From contig OZ240206.1 of the NCBI GenBank assembly GCA_965197405.1, positions 1,116,001 through 1,180,000 on the forward strand: a DNA stretch of 64,000 nt, given 5' to 3'. The notes beneath the pieces are model-generated. The model was not told the origin of the DNA. It saw only the letters and a list, made by a program, of their open reading frames with translations, and made no database searches. How positions within the stretch are numbered: the first letter of the stretch is position 1; each line of letters begins with the position of its first letter. Below, one piece after another: positions 24,458 to 34,400 of this stretch. Source of the DNA: G965197405 sp965197405. GTDB lineage: Bacteria; Chloroflexota; Dehalococcoidia; Lucifugimonadales; JAGWBF01. The position numbers were made by a program, and so were the translations under genes.

Positions 24458-24618
24458 GCCATGAAAATACCCTTCTTTGATACCCGCGAAGCTTGTCCCT
24501 ATGAAAGCGGAGAGCGGGCATCCACGTCCCCGACGCCCTTGGACTCCTGCTTTCACAGGGGCAGGCTCTACGAAAGCAGAGGGGTGACGCTGGGAAGGCT
24601 GGCCGCTATTTTCATGGC
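24458..24618. repeat. Family B MITE-like repeat, degenerate copy
   Basis: It is bounded by GCCATGAAAATA and TATTTTCATGGC, a 12-bp perfect terminal inverted repeat, with an interior related to the 59173 and 62313 copies (ACCCGCGAA, GGACTCCTGCTTTC). A spurious ORF runs through it. Confidence 0.75.
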
Positions 24619-24714
24619 AATGCTCTTCCAGGAGACTTGGCCCAAGGATTTCTACCTTCTTCCTTTCCATGACCCTATTTTCTATCATTCCTCCATTCCT
24701 CACATAGCTAAAAA

Positions 24715-24739
24715 GCCCTGCGGTCGCCCCAGGGCCTTT
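24715..24739 (+). terminator. Terminator-like hairpin
   Basis: GCCCTG-cggtcgccc-CAGGGC followed by CTTTTAATT. The right arm is also the beginning of a family A repeat, so the repeat may have been recruited as a terminator for the proBA transcript. Confidence 0.55.
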
Positions 24740-24902
24740 TAATTGTCACCCCGAGCGGAGCGAGGGGTCTAAAGTCCTGGCCGGTACTGCCTTGATTCCG
24801 GTTTTTGTTAGGCGCCATTTTAGATTCCTCACTCCGCTTCGCTGCGTTCGGAATGACACGCGGCGGGGGCCTTCGCCTAGTGTCGAGAATTAAAAGACTC
24901 TG
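24730..24902 (-). repeat. Family A MITE-like repeat, copy 3
   Basis: Starts CAGGGCCTTTTAATTGTC and ends GAGAATTAAAAGACTCTG. The internal spacer is different from copies 1 and 2 (contains GGTACTGCCTTGATTCCGG) and resembles the copy at 47358. The rest of the 24407-25033 gap shows nothing else recognisable. Confidence 0.8.
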
Positions 24903-25033
24903 TCGGTCGCCCCTTCGTCTTTGACGCTGGCAGGCCTGACTGCTAAGATGAGAGCGTTGTTCGGCGCTGCCCGGCCGGTGTGATCATATGAGCATGGGAA
25001 AAACTTTCGCCTTGGGAAAGGGGGCATCGGTAG

Positions 25034-25657
25034 ATGCGGTTGATACTCGCGAGACATGGAGAAACTGCCTGGAACAAGGAGGGGAGGTTCCAGGGCCAAA
25101 GCCTGGTGGGCCTGAACGAACAAGGAGCCGCCCAGGTCAAAAAGCTAGCTAAAGCCCTGCTCCCCATGAAGCCCACCGCCTTGTATTTCAGCCCTCTGCC
25201 CAGGACTTGCATGACTGCTCAAGAGGTGTCCCGAGAGCTGTCCATCCCGGCTGAACCCCTGGAAGGCATCAGAGAGATTGACCTGGGGGAGCTTGAGGGA
25301 ATCACCGGCCAGGAGATGCGGACTCGCTACCCCGGGGTATACGCTACGTGGAGGCGCGACCCGTCCGACGTGGTCTTCCCAGGAGGCGAGTCCATACGCC
25401 AGCTTCAAGAAAGGGCCTGGAGCGCCATCCAGGGCGTTGAAAAGGCCCATTCTGAAGACGCAATAGTCGCCGTCTCACACAACTTCGCCATTCGTACTAT
25501 CCTGTGCAGCTTTCTGGGGCTGCCCCTCTCCCGCTTCCACCTCCTGAGAGTTGACCTGGCGTCCATAAGCATCCTCCAGACCAACTCCAGGTCTCGTCAA
25601 GTCCTCAGTATCAACGATAGGTGCCACCTCTCCCAAGATGAGCTACGGGACGGATGA
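25034..25657 (+). CDS. Histidine phosphatase family protein
   Basis: The 207-residue protein is of the phosphoglycerate-mutase-like type. The phosphorylated His is in LILARHGETAWN, the second Arg in SPLPRTCMTA, the acid Glu in EIDLGELEG and the second His in VAVSHNFAIR. Such proteins are broad phosphatases of sugar phosphates or nucleotides; which substrate is used here is not clear. The stop codon overlaps the tilS start by four bases (ATGA), indicating translational coupling. Confidence 0.92.
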   Translation: MRLILARHGETAWNKEGRFQGQSLVGLNEQGAAQVKKLAKALLPMKPTALYFSPLPRTCMTAQEVSRELSIPAEPLEGIREIDLGELEGITGQEMRTRYPGVYATWRRDPSDVVFPGGESIRQLQERAWSAIQGVEKAHSEDAIVAVSHNFAIRTILCSFLGLPLSRFHLLRVDLASISILQTNSRSRQVLSINDRCHLSQDELRDG

Positions 25658-27153
25658 TTCTCTGCCCCAGAGATAAAAGAGGTGAAAAAGGTAAAGAGTT
25701 GGAGTCCGTGGAAGCGAGAATAGGCGCTGCCCTGGAGCGCGCCGGGTACGCAGGCCGTGGCGTACTCCTGGTCGTGGGCGTGTCAGGGGGGGCCGATTCT
25801 CTGGCCTTGCTCCACTCCCTGGTGAGTCTCAGGGAAAACGCCGGACTACGGCTCCATGTAGCCCACCTCAACCATAACTTCAGGGCTGAAGCGGAAGAGG
25901 ACGCCCGATTCGTCTCGGAGGCAGCCCATGATCTGGGACTTCCTGCGACGGTCGGGAGAGCGGACCCCATCGCGTACCAGAAGGAGATGGCGATTTCCTC
26001 CTTCGAGGACGCGGCCCGGGAGGTGCGCTACGACTTTCTGGCCGGAGTAGCCCGGGACAACGCGGCCGGTGCGGTAGCCTTGGGCCATAACGCCGACGAC
26101 CTGGCGGAGACCGTGCTGATGCACGTCATCCGGGGCAGCGGCGTCTACGGGCTACAGGGGATGTCGGAGGTTTCCGCGTGGCAAAGCCGCGCGGGTAATC
26201 AAAGCGCCGTGCTTTTCCGGCCCATGCTGGGCGTGACAAAGAGCGAGACCGCAGCTTACTGCCGGGACCGTGGCATCGTCTTTCGTGAGGACCCCGGAAA
26301 TCTCCTCTTGCGCTTCACCCGTAATCAGGTACGACACCGGCTCTTGCCCTCCCTCGAAGCCTACAACCCCAGGATAAGGGAGGCTCTGATCCGCCTGGCC
26401 CACTCCGCTTCCCTGGAGGTGGACTACCTGGAAAGAGAGCTAGCCCAAGTCTGGCCCACCGTCGCCGTGCGAGAGGGCAATTCCATTACCCTTGATGCTC
26501 GCCTGCTGGACTCCCTCCACCCTCTTATGCGGCGGCTGGTCCTCCGCCGCGCCTACCAGGAGCTTGCGGGGGATACCCGCAGGCTGGAGCAGGTCCACCT
26601 CAAGGCTATGGGAGACTTTGCAGAAGCGCCTCCGGGGAAGGCGCTCGAGCTTCCCAGGGGTTGGCGACTCTACAGCGGCTATGGCCGGCTGACCCTGGCC
26701 CCGGCATCGGCCCCAGCATCGGAAGGACCCTCGTGCCCTTTCCCGCCGCTGGCCGGAGAGCACGAAGTCCCTCTTTCCCCGTCACGGAGTGCAAATAGTG
26801 CAAAAATCGTCCAGGTCCCCGGGTGGCGGATTGAGGCTCGCATGATGCCCTTGGCAGAGGTCGCGAAGGGAGACCCCTTCACTGCCTGTTTTGATCTGGA
26901 GAGTATGGGCGACAAACTTCGGGTGCGCACCCGGACCCCCGGCGACCGGTTTCAGCCTTTGGGCATGAGGTCTGAGAAGAAGTTGCAGGACTTCTACGTG
27001 GACGAGAAGGTGCCCCGTGCCTGGCGCGACAGGGTCCCCCTACTGGTGTCGGAGCGGGGCATCGCCTGGGTGGTGGGCTACAGGCTGGCGGAGTGGGCGC
27101 GAGTAGGAGAGAGCACCAGGCAGGTCTGCCAGGTCCGGTTCACCCCCCTGTAG
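25654..27153 (+). CDS. tilS: tRNA(Ile)-lysidine synthetase
   Basis: TilS (499 residues) attaches lysine to C34 of the CAU-anticodon tRNA-Ile so that it reads AUA. The N-terminal PP-loop ATPase motif SGGADS lies at residues 44-49. GHNADDLAETVLM and the tRNA-contact region FREDPGNLLLRFTRNQVRHRL are conserved, as is the C-terminal TilS domain (LRVRTRTPGDRFQPLGMRSE, KVPRAWRDRVPLLVSE). The ATG at 25654 overlaps the preceding stop. The first 15 residues (MILCPRDKRGEKGKE) are not typical, so the true start might be slightly downstream. Confidence 0.95.
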   Translation: MILCPRDKRGEKGKELESVEARIGAALERAGYAGRGVLLVVGVSGGADSLALLHSLVSLRENAGLRLHVAHLNHNFRAEAEEDARFVSEAAHDLGLPATVGRADPIAYQKEMAISSFEDAAREVRYDFLAGVARDNAAGAVALGHNADDLAETVLMHVIRGSGVYGLQGMSEVSAWQSRAGNQSAVLFRPMLGVTKSETAAYCRDRGIVFREDPGNLLLRFTRNQVRHRLLPSLEAYNPRIREALIRLAHSASLEVDYLERELAQVWPTVAVREGNSITLDARLLDSLHPLMRRLVLRRAYQELAGDTRRLEQVHLKAMGDFAEAPPGKALELPRGWRLYSGYGRLTLAPASAPASEGPSCPFPPLAGEHEVPLSPSRSANSAKIVQVPGWRIEARMMPLAEVAKGDPFTACFDLESMGDKLRVRTRTPGDRFQPLGMRSEKKLQDFYVDEKVPRAWRDRVPLLVSERGIAWVVGYRLAEWARVGESTRQVCQVRFTPL

Positions 27154-27205
27154 GACCGCAATAGGGCTGCAATCCTCCGCGCTCCTGCTGGCGTAGTATC
27201 TAGCG

Positions 27206-28408
27206 ATGAGAAAGATAAGAAATGTAATTCTTCTTCTGGCGGCGGTGGCAATTATCGTGGTGGTCGTTGTCGTCGTAGCGAGACCCTTCGGTGGCGAGTC
27301 TGCCCCGGAGGGCTCTTCCCAAATTGCAGACGGTCCCCTGGCGCCCGAGCTGGCGGACATAGTCGCCTGGATTAACTCCGAGCCTCTGACGATAGGCGGG
27401 CTAAAGGGCAAGGTAGTCCTGGTTGACTTCTGGACCTACACCTGCGTCAACTGCATCCGCACCTTTCCCTACCTCAAGCTCTGGCACGCGAAGTACGCGG
27501 ATGATGGCCTGGTGGTCCTGGGAGTGCATAGCCCCGAGTTTGAAATCGAGAAAAAGCCGGAGAACGTGCAGAGGGCAGTGGAAGATAACGGCATCGGCTG
27601 GCCTGTGGCCCTGGACAACGACTACGCCACTTGGGAAGCCTACGGCAACCGCTATTGGCCGTCCAAGTACCTCATAGATAAAGACGGGGTCATTCGCTAC
27701 ACTCATTTTGGCGAGGGACGCTATGGGGCGACGGAGCTGGAAATCCGGAAGCTCCTGGAAGAGGCGGGGGCGGACCTGTCACGGCTGGACCCGGACCTTC
27801 CCACGGACCAGTCTTACGACCGCGCATACATCAGCGCCGGCGGCTCGCAGCTCACGCGGGAGATGTATGCCGGGTGGGACCGTGGATACCTCGACTTGCT
27901 GTATGGGCAGGGAGGGTACATAGGGCACTCGGAATACTACTCCGGCATACGGGGGACAGGCTCCGGACGGGAAGCCCCCACCCGTGACACTGTCCTCACC
28001 TACAGGGACCCCAGCCAGCACCAGAAGCACCTCATTTACCTTCAAGGTCCCTGGCACGGCGGTCGCGAGAGCTTGAGACATGCCCAGGAGACATCCAACT
28101 TTGAAGATTACATGAGGTTAATCTTCGCGGCCAAAAGCGTGAATGCCGTCATCAGCCCGGAAGGGGAGGGCGCCGGACCCTTCAAGGTGCTGGTCACTCT
28201 GGATGACGAGTACCTGACGGACGCCAACAAAGGAGGGGACGTGACCATAGAGGAGGATGGGCGGAGCTTTCTCTACGTTGATGAGCCTAGACTGTACTCG
28301 GTGGTACAGGCGCCAAGCTACGGGACCTATGACCTGAAGCTAAGCTCCAACTCTCCTCATTTTGCCGTTTTTGCATTTACTTTCGGTGTGTACGAATCGG
28401 GAGTGTAA
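27206..28408 (+). CDS. DipZ-like thioredoxin protein, membrane-anchored (copy 1)
   Basis: The protein has 400 residues. A single N-terminal hydrophobic segment (residues 7-25) anchors it with the rest outside. Residues 45-185 form a thioredoxin-like domain with the redox motif CVNC inside FWTYTCVNCIRT, the spelling typical of DipZ/TlpA-like proteins. The C-terminal domain (residues 205-400, including TRDTVLTYRDPS, LQGPWHGGRESLRHA, FLYVDEPRLYSVVQAP and a FAFTFGVYESGV end) corresponds to the extra C-terminal domain of DipZ. The CcdA-like membrane domain of full DipZ is absent, so electrons must come from a separate protein. It lacks a clear ribosome site. Confidence 0.88.
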   Translation: MRKIRNVILLLAAVAIIVVVVVVVARPFGGESAPEGSSQIADGPLAPELADIVAWINSEPLTIGGLKGKVVLVDFWTYTCVNCIRTFPYLKLWHAKYADDGLVVLGVHSPEFEIEKKPENVQRAVEDNGIGWPVALDNDYATWEAYGNRYWPSKYLIDKDGVIRYTHFGEGRYGATELEIRKLLEEAGADLSRLDPDLPTDQSYDRAYISAGGSQLTREMYAGWDRGYLDLLYGQGGYIGHSEYYSGIRGTGSGREAPTRDTVLTYRDPSQHQKHLIYLQGPWHGGRESLRHAQETSNFEDYMRLIFAAKSVNAVISPEGEGAGPFKVLVTLDDEYLTDANKGGDVTIEEDGRSFLYVDEPRLYSVVQAPSYGTYDLKLSSNSPHFAVFAFTFGVYESGV

Positions 28409-28584
28409 CAGGGTCTTTCAATTCTCGACGCTACCTGACTGCCAGGCAGAGGTGAGTACAGACCTCTGCCCAGTGTCATTCCGAGCGTAGCGAGGAATCT
28501 AAAAATCTATGCTCTCGAATAAGCCTGCGACTTAGATTCCTCACTCCGCTTCGCTCCGTTCGGAATGACAATTGAAAGGCCCTG
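28409..28584 (+). repeat. Family A MITE-like repeat, copy 4
   Basis: Starts CAGGGTCTTTCAATTCTCG directly after the stop of copy 1 of the DipZ-like gene and ends AATTGAAAGGCCCTG. Both internal hairpin arms are of the GTCATTCC type, so this is a subfamily shared with 38223-38430. It also contains an extra GACTGCCAGGCAGAGGTGAG stretch. Confidence 0.85.
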
Positions 28585-28625
28585 GGGAGTGTAAGGCTAT
28601 CGCGCTCTACCGGGCCAGGACGGTG

Positions 28626-28634
28626 TGATATAAT
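28626..28634 (+). promoter_or_regulatory. Extended -10 promoter of second DipZ-like gene
   Basis: TGATATAAT, a perfect extended -10, lies 68 bases before ATG 28702. No clear -35 is present. Confidence 0.45.
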
Positions 28635-28701
28635 GCCAGCACGAAAAACTCAACTACCGGAATTGCAATCTGTTTTACCACGTCTGACGTAATACCTGGT
28701 G

Positions 28702-30138
28702 ATGAGAAAGATAAAGAGCTTCATTCCCTTACTGATAGCGGTGGCAGTCGTTGGCGCTGCCATCACCATAGCCGGCTGCGCGTCTTCTGACGAGCTTATC
28801 GAGGCCCCGCCGGCAGCGACCAATACCCCTGTGATGCAAACGGAGAAGCCAACCCCCGTCTCTCAAGAGGAGACCCCGACCACCGCCGCTCCCCGGGAAG
28901 AGGCGACTGTTCCCCCCACCCCCGAATCGCAAGACGTAACGCCTGCTCCTGACTCACAAGAGACGGAAGGCGGTTCCTCCGATGAAAATGAGGGCCTCAG
29001 CGAGGTGCTCAAGGTGGACAACCCCCTGGTGAGGGACGACCTGAAGGGGAGGGGGGAGCCGGCCGGGGAGATAGCGGGCATAGTTGCCTGGATTAACTCC
29101 GAGCCTTTGACGATAAGCGAGTTGAGGGGCAAGGTGGTCCTGATAGACTTCTGGACCTACACCTGCGTCAACTGCATTCGCACCCTCCCATACCTCAAGC
29201 TCTGGCATGCGAAGTACGCCGATGACGGGCTGGTGATTCTGGGCGTGCATACCCCGGAGTTCGACATCGAGAAGAAGCTGGAGAACGTGCAGAGGGCGGT
29301 GGAGGACTACGGCGTAGGCTGGGCGGTGGCCATGGACAACGACTACACAACGTGGAACGTCTACGAGAACCGCTATTGGCCCGCCAAGTACCTGATTGAT
29401 AAAGACGGGATAATTCGCTACAAGCACTTCGGCGAGGGCCGCTACGCCGAAACGGAGTCGGAGATCCGGACACTCCTCGAAGAAGCGGGCGCGGACCTGT
29501 TGCAGCTGGATGCCAGCCTCCCTGACGATCAGTCCCTGGACCAGTCCTACCTCGATTCTCCTTCCGCCGAGATAACCCGGGAGCTATACGCCGGGTGGCG
29601 CCGGGGCTACAACGATTTCCTGTACGGACGCGGCGGGTTCGTGGGGAACTGGGAATACTACTACGGGATACCCGGCTCCGGACTGGGCAACAGGGAGAGC
29701 ACCCGTGATACGGTCATCACGTACGAAGACCCTGGCGAGCCTAACAAGCACCTTCTCTATCTTCAGGGTCCCTGGTACAGCGGACGTGAGAGCTTGAGGC
29801 ATGACCGGGAGACGTCCGGCTTTGAAGATTACATGCGATTGCTCTTTGCGGCTAAAAGTGTGAATGCCGTCATAGGCCCCGAGGGACCCGAGGGAGCGGA
29901 AGCAGAGCCTTTCAAGGTGCTGGTCACCCTCGATGAGGAATACCTGACGGACTCCAACAAGGGGGAGGACGTGGTTATAGAGGAGGACGGGCGGAGCTTC
30001 CTGTACGTTGACGAGCCCAAGATGTACTCCCTGATACAAGCGCCCGCCTACGACACGTACAGTCTGAAGCTGAGCTCCAACTCCCCTAACTTCACAGTCT
30101 TCGCCTTCACCTTTGGCGTGTACGAATCGGGGGTGTAG
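28702..30138 (+). CDS. DipZ-like thioredoxin lipoprotein (copy 2)
   Basis: This 478-residue paralogue of the gene at 27206 is clearly a lipoprotein: the hydrophobic signal ends with lipobox ITIAGC. A Thr/Pro/Glu-rich linker of about 90 residues follows, then the thioredoxin-like domain with CVNC in FWTYTCVNCIRT and the DipZ-type C-terminal domain ending FAFTFGVYESGV. The first 20 codons (MRKIKSF) resemble the sister gene (MRKIRNV), and like it this gene lacks a good ribosome site. A GTG at 28699 is an alternative start. The pair probably arose by tandem duplication and now differs in anchoring. Extracytoplasmic disulfide or cytochrome-maturation chemistry is the likely field. Confidence 0.9.
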   Translation: MRKIKSFIPLLIAVAVVGAAITIAGCASSDELIEAPPAATNTPVMQTEKPTPVSQEETPTTAAPREEATVPPTPESQDVTPAPDSQETEGGSSDENEGLSEVLKVDNPLVRDDLKGRGEPAGEIAGIVAWINSEPLTISELRGKVVLIDFWTYTCVNCIRTLPYLKLWHAKYADDGLVILGVHTPEFDIEKKLENVQRAVEDYGVGWAVAMDNDYTTWNVYENRYWPAKYLIDKDGIIRYKHFGEGRYAETESEIRTLLEEAGADLLQLDASLPDDQSLDQSYLDSPSAEITRELYAGWRRGYNDFLYGRGGFVGNWEYYYGIPGSGLGNRESTRDTVITYEDPGEPNKHLLYLQGPWYSGRESLRHDRETSGFEDYMRLLFAAKSVNAVIGPEGPEGAEAEPFKVLVTLDEEYLTDSNKGEDVVIEEDGRSFLYVDEPKMYSLIQAPAYDTYSLKLSSNSPNFTVFAFTFGVYESGV

Positions 30139-30216
30139 GGCATTTCACCCCGTGCAGAAACCGGTATCTCTCATAGTCCAAGCGGCAATGTCACTCTCTG
30201 GTGAGGCCTGAAGCGT

Positions 30217-31200
30217 ATGAGTCCCTTGAGACACGTTGGCATGAAGCCCAAGTATCTCCTGGCGGTTGGGGTACTGCTCCTGGTGGCCGCCATCGCCTGC
30301 ACGACCGGCGATGAGCGTTCCGTTGAGCCTACCACCGAGGACAACGGCGAGTCGGCCTCACCCCTCGGCGAGTTTCTGCCCAACGAGATACCCCTGGCAA
30401 AGGGTCCCGTGTCGTCGGATGGTGTGCAAGCCATATTCGCGACCCCCGACCTGGGCATCGGGGAGAACCGCATAGGCTTTGTGCTCATATCCCCCGACGA
30501 CTTTATACGCACTCCGGAGACGACCGTTACGTCCTTCTTCTTTCCCGGTGAAGGCTCCGAGGGGGAGCCTGAGCAGACGGTACAGGCCGTCTTTCGGCCC
30601 TGGCCCTACGGCGCCCGTGGGCTTTACACTACGAGCCTCACCTTTGACACGCCGGGGCGTTGGGGAATAGAAATAGACGTTCCGGACCCTGACCGGGACA
30701 ACAGCCCGGTGGAGCTGTTCTTTGACGTCGAGGAGACCCCCATTACCGTGGCCAATGGCTCGCCGGCGATAGCGAGCCAGAGCAAGACCCTCGACGACGT
30801 GGAGGAGATTAGCGAGCTTACCACCGGCTCCATACACGACCCGGACCTCTACGGCATAACCATCGCCGACGCGGTCAAAAGCGGGTTGCCGACGGTGGTG
30901 GTGATGGCGAGTCCCGCTTTCTGCACGAATGCCGTCTGCGGCCCCCAGGTCGAGGTATTGCAAGACCTGAAGAACAAATACAAAGGCCAGTCCCACTTTA
31001 TCCACGTGGACATTTACGACAATCCTGCCGAGACCCAGGGGAATCTGGACGCGGCGCGACTCTCGCCCGTAGTGATGGAGTGGGGCTTGCCCAGCACCGA
31101 GTGGACGTTTGTAATAGACAGAGAGGGCATCGTATCCAGCAGGTTCGAGGCCTTCGCCACCCTGGAGGAGCTGGACCAGGCCCTACAACGAGTGCTCTGA
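30217..31200 (+). CDS. Lipoprotein with thioredoxin-fold domain (CX4C)
   Basis: The protein has 327 residues. After a short lead-in (ATG 30217; alternative ATG 30241) comes a signal with lipobox VAAIAC. Residues about 55-185 form a beta-rich domain (IGFVLISPDDFI, WGIEIDVPDPDRDN). Residues about 205-327 look like a thioredoxin fold with MASPAFCTNAVCGPQVEVLQ, where the two Cys are four residues apart and not two, and the cis-Pro-like LPSTEWTFVIDREG. It follows the two DipZ-like proteins and is probably a redox or cofactor-handling partner, possibly a copper or disulfide carrier. The exact role is unknown. Confidence 0.82.
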   Translation: MSPLRHVGMKPKYLLAVGVLLLVAAIACTTGDERSVEPTTEDNGESASPLGEFLPNEIPLAKGPVSSDGVQAIFATPDLGIGENRIGFVLISPDDFIRTPETTVTSFFFPGEGSEGEPEQTVQAVFRPWPYGARGLYTTSLTFDTPGRWGIEIDVPDPDRDNSPVELFFDVEETPITVANGSPAIASQSKTLDDVEEISELTTGSIHDPDLYGITIADAVKSGLPTVVVMASPAFCTNAVCGPQVEVLQDLKNKYKGQSHFIHVDIYDNPAETQGNLDAARLSPVVMEWGLPSTEWTFVIDREGIVSSRFEAFATLEELDQALQRVL

Positions 31201-31262
31201 TGGCGCAAGGGACTGGCTCCCGGCCAATCTCATCCCCCCCCCGGAACGCCCCGGGAGACTAT

Positions 31263-31420
31263 CAGGGTCTTTCAATTCTCACGCCAGATAAATACAGGCC
31301 CCCGCCGCGTGTCATTTCGAGCGCAGCGAGGAATCTAAAAATGCTTGGATAGCAGCACGCCTAAGAAGGCAAGGACTTTAGACCCCTCGCTCCGCTCGGG
31401 GTGACAATTGAATGGCCTTG
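31263..31420 (+). repeat. Family A MITE-like repeat, copy 5
   Basis: Almost identical to copy 1 (804-961), including the GCTTGGATAGCAGCACGCC spacer and the AATTGAATGGCCTTG end. It lies between the convergent thioredoxin lipoprotein and carB. Confidence 0.88.
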
Positions 31421-31442
31421 GGGATGGATGGCCTTGGGGAGG

Positions 31443-34400
31443 CTATGGCCCGTTCAGGTACTCGTCGCTGCGCCTGATGTGACTGAAGGAAGCGCCGAGG
31501 CGATTGAACAGCAGGCTCTCCACGGCTGCCCTGGCGGTGTCCAGGGAAGTGAAGCAGGGGATACGCCTCTCCACCGCGGCCCTGCGTATGTAGAACCCGT
31601 CCCGGAGGGTGGAGGTCGAGCCGGATATGGTGTTTACCACCCCGTCAACCAGGCCGTCGTTTATCACGTCCACAACGTTTGGGTGGCCCTCGCTCAGCTT
31701 CTTGGTAATCATGGTCACCGGGGCGTCCATGGCCAGTATCATCGCTGCGGTGCCCTCGGTGGCGTAGAGCTTGAACCCCGCCTGTAGCAGTTCCCTTATC
31801 AGAGTCACCGACTCCGCCTTCTCCCGGTCACCTATGCTCAGCAGTACGGCGCTGCCGGGCTTGAGGGTGAGGTTGGCGGCGGTAAGGGCCTTTGCCAGCG
31901 CCGACGGGAAATCGTAGTCCACACCCATCACCTCGCCGGTGGACTTCATCTCCGGCCCCATGTACCAGTCAACGCCCGTGAGCTTGGACATGGAGAATAC
32001 GGGGGCCTTTATTCCCACTATCTTCTGTCTCTTCCACAGGCCGCCCTCGTACCCCAGCTCCTTCAGAGTCCTGCCCAGCATGACCCTGGTAGCCAGGTTG
32101 ACCATCGGCACGCCGGTCACCTTGGATATGAAGGGCGTGGTGCGGCTGGCTCGTGGATTCACCTCCAGGATGTAGACGGAGGTCCCCTGGTAGTCTTCCC
32201 TGGGCAGGCGCGGGCTCCTGTAGGGGGCGCCCCCCAGGATCACGAACTGCACGTTCATCAACCCCTGCACCCCCAGGGCCAGCCCGATGCGGCTGGTGTA
32301 GTCTACGATGGTGTCCACCTCGTCCTCGGTGAGGTTCAGGCCCGGGTAAATCGCCATAGAGTCGCCGCTGTGCACCCCGGCGCGCTCTATATGCTCCATG
32401 ATGCCCGGTATCAGGACCTCCTGGCCGTCGCAGATGGCATCCACCTCGCACTCTTTGCCTTCCAGGTACTTGTCAATGAGGACGGGCCGTCCCTGGCCCA
32501 CCTCGGCGGCCACAGTCAGGTATCGTATAAGCTCGGTGGCGTTCTGGACTATCTCCATAGCCCTGCCGCCCAGTACGTAGCTGGGGCGCACCACCACCGG
32601 ATAGTCTATGTTCTGGGCGACCCTCAGAGCCTCCTCGACGGAGGTCACGGCGGCCCCGGGGGGCTGGGGTATCCCCAGGCGTGAGAGGAACTCCTCGAAC
32701 TTGTGCCTGTCCGAGGCGATGTCAATGGCTTCGGCCCTGGAGCCCAGTAGGGGCAGGGCGGCCTGGGCGAGGCTCTGGGAAAGGTTGATGGCCGTCTGAC
32801 CTCCGAACTGCACCACCGAAGGGGGTGGATAGTCTCCCTCGGACTCGTTCTCTATGATGTCCCTCAAGCTCTCCTCGTCCAGAGGCTCGAAGTACAGGCG
32901 ATCGCTGGTGTCGAAATCCGTGGAGACCGTTTCAGGGTTGGAGTTGACCATCACGCTCTTGACGTTCTCTTCCTGGAGTGCCCAGGCGGCGTGGACGCTA
33001 CAGTAATCGAACTCGATGCCCTGGCCTATTCTTATGGGGCCGCTGCCCAAGACGACGGCTTTCGGGCCTTCCAACGGCGGGGCCTCGTTCTCCTGCTCGT
33101 AGGTGCTGTAGTAGTAGGGGGTAACGGCTTCGAACTCGGCGGCGCAGGTGTCCACCGTCTTGTATACGGGGATGATGTCCCACGAGCGCCGCAGGTCCCG
33201 CACCTGCTCCGGCAGCATGTCCGCCAGGACCCCCACCTGCTCATCGGAGAAGCCCAGCCTCTTCGCCCTCCGGAGCAGGTCCGGGGTAACCGGCTCTCCC
33301 AGCAGCCTGGTCTCCATGCCCACAATCCGGCTCAGGGCATGGATAAACCAGGGGTCTATGAGGGTGCGCTCGGCAAGGGCCTCGTGGGCCAGGCCGCGAC
33401 GCAAGGAGTGCATCATGGTCCACAGCCTCAGGTCGCTGGCCTGGAAGGGTGATGGTCTCTTCTGGGGGGAGTCGGAGGTCCGGCCCAGAAAGTCTCCCTC
33501 TCGTCTCCAAGCCGGGTCCTCCCACAGTAGAGAGCGTCCCCCCATCTCCAGGGACCGGACCGCCTTCTGCAGTGCAGCCTCGAAGCAGCGATCAATCGCC
33601 ATCACCTCTCCCGTGGCCTTCATCTGGGTGGTTATTGCTCTGTCTCCGGAGGGGAACTTATCGAAGGGCCAACGGGGTATCTTGACCACGCAGTAGTCCA
33701 TGGTCGGCTCGAAGGCGGCGAGGGTCTTTCGGGTGACGGCGTTGGGTATCTCGTCCAGACGTTTGCCGACGGCTATCTTGGCGGCTACGCGTGCAATGGG
33801 GTAGCCGGTGGCCTTGCTGGCCAGGGCGGAGCTGCGGCTTACCCTGGGATTTACCTCGATGACGTAATAGGGAGCGTCGGCCTCCCAGTTGGAGCCGATG
33901 GCTTTAGCCACCACCGGATGCGGGGGCAGGGCGAACTGGACGTTGCAGCCGCCCTCAATCCCCAGGGCGCGTATTATCCTCAAGCTGGCGGAGCGGAGCA
34001 TCTGGTGCTCTTTGTCGGTGAGGGTCTGGCTGGGGGCCACCACTATGCTGTCCCCGGTGTGGACGCCCATGGGGTCCATGTTCTCCATGTTGCACACGGT
34101 GATGCAGTTGTCCGCGCCGTCCCGCATCACTTCGTACTCTATCTCCTTCCATCCCTCCAGGGAACGCTCGAGGAGCACCTGGTGGATGGGGCTGGCCGCC
34201 AGGCCACCGCTGACTATGGACTCGAACTCCTCTATGGTGGAGGCCAGGCCGCCGCCGGTGCCGCCCAGAGTATAGGCCGGCCGTATTATCAGGGGCAGCC
34301 CCATCTCAGAGGCGGTTCGACGCGCTTCCTCCATCGAAGAGACTGTAACGCTTGGCGGCTCCGGCTCGCCTATGCCCAATAGCAGGTTGCGGAAAAGCTC

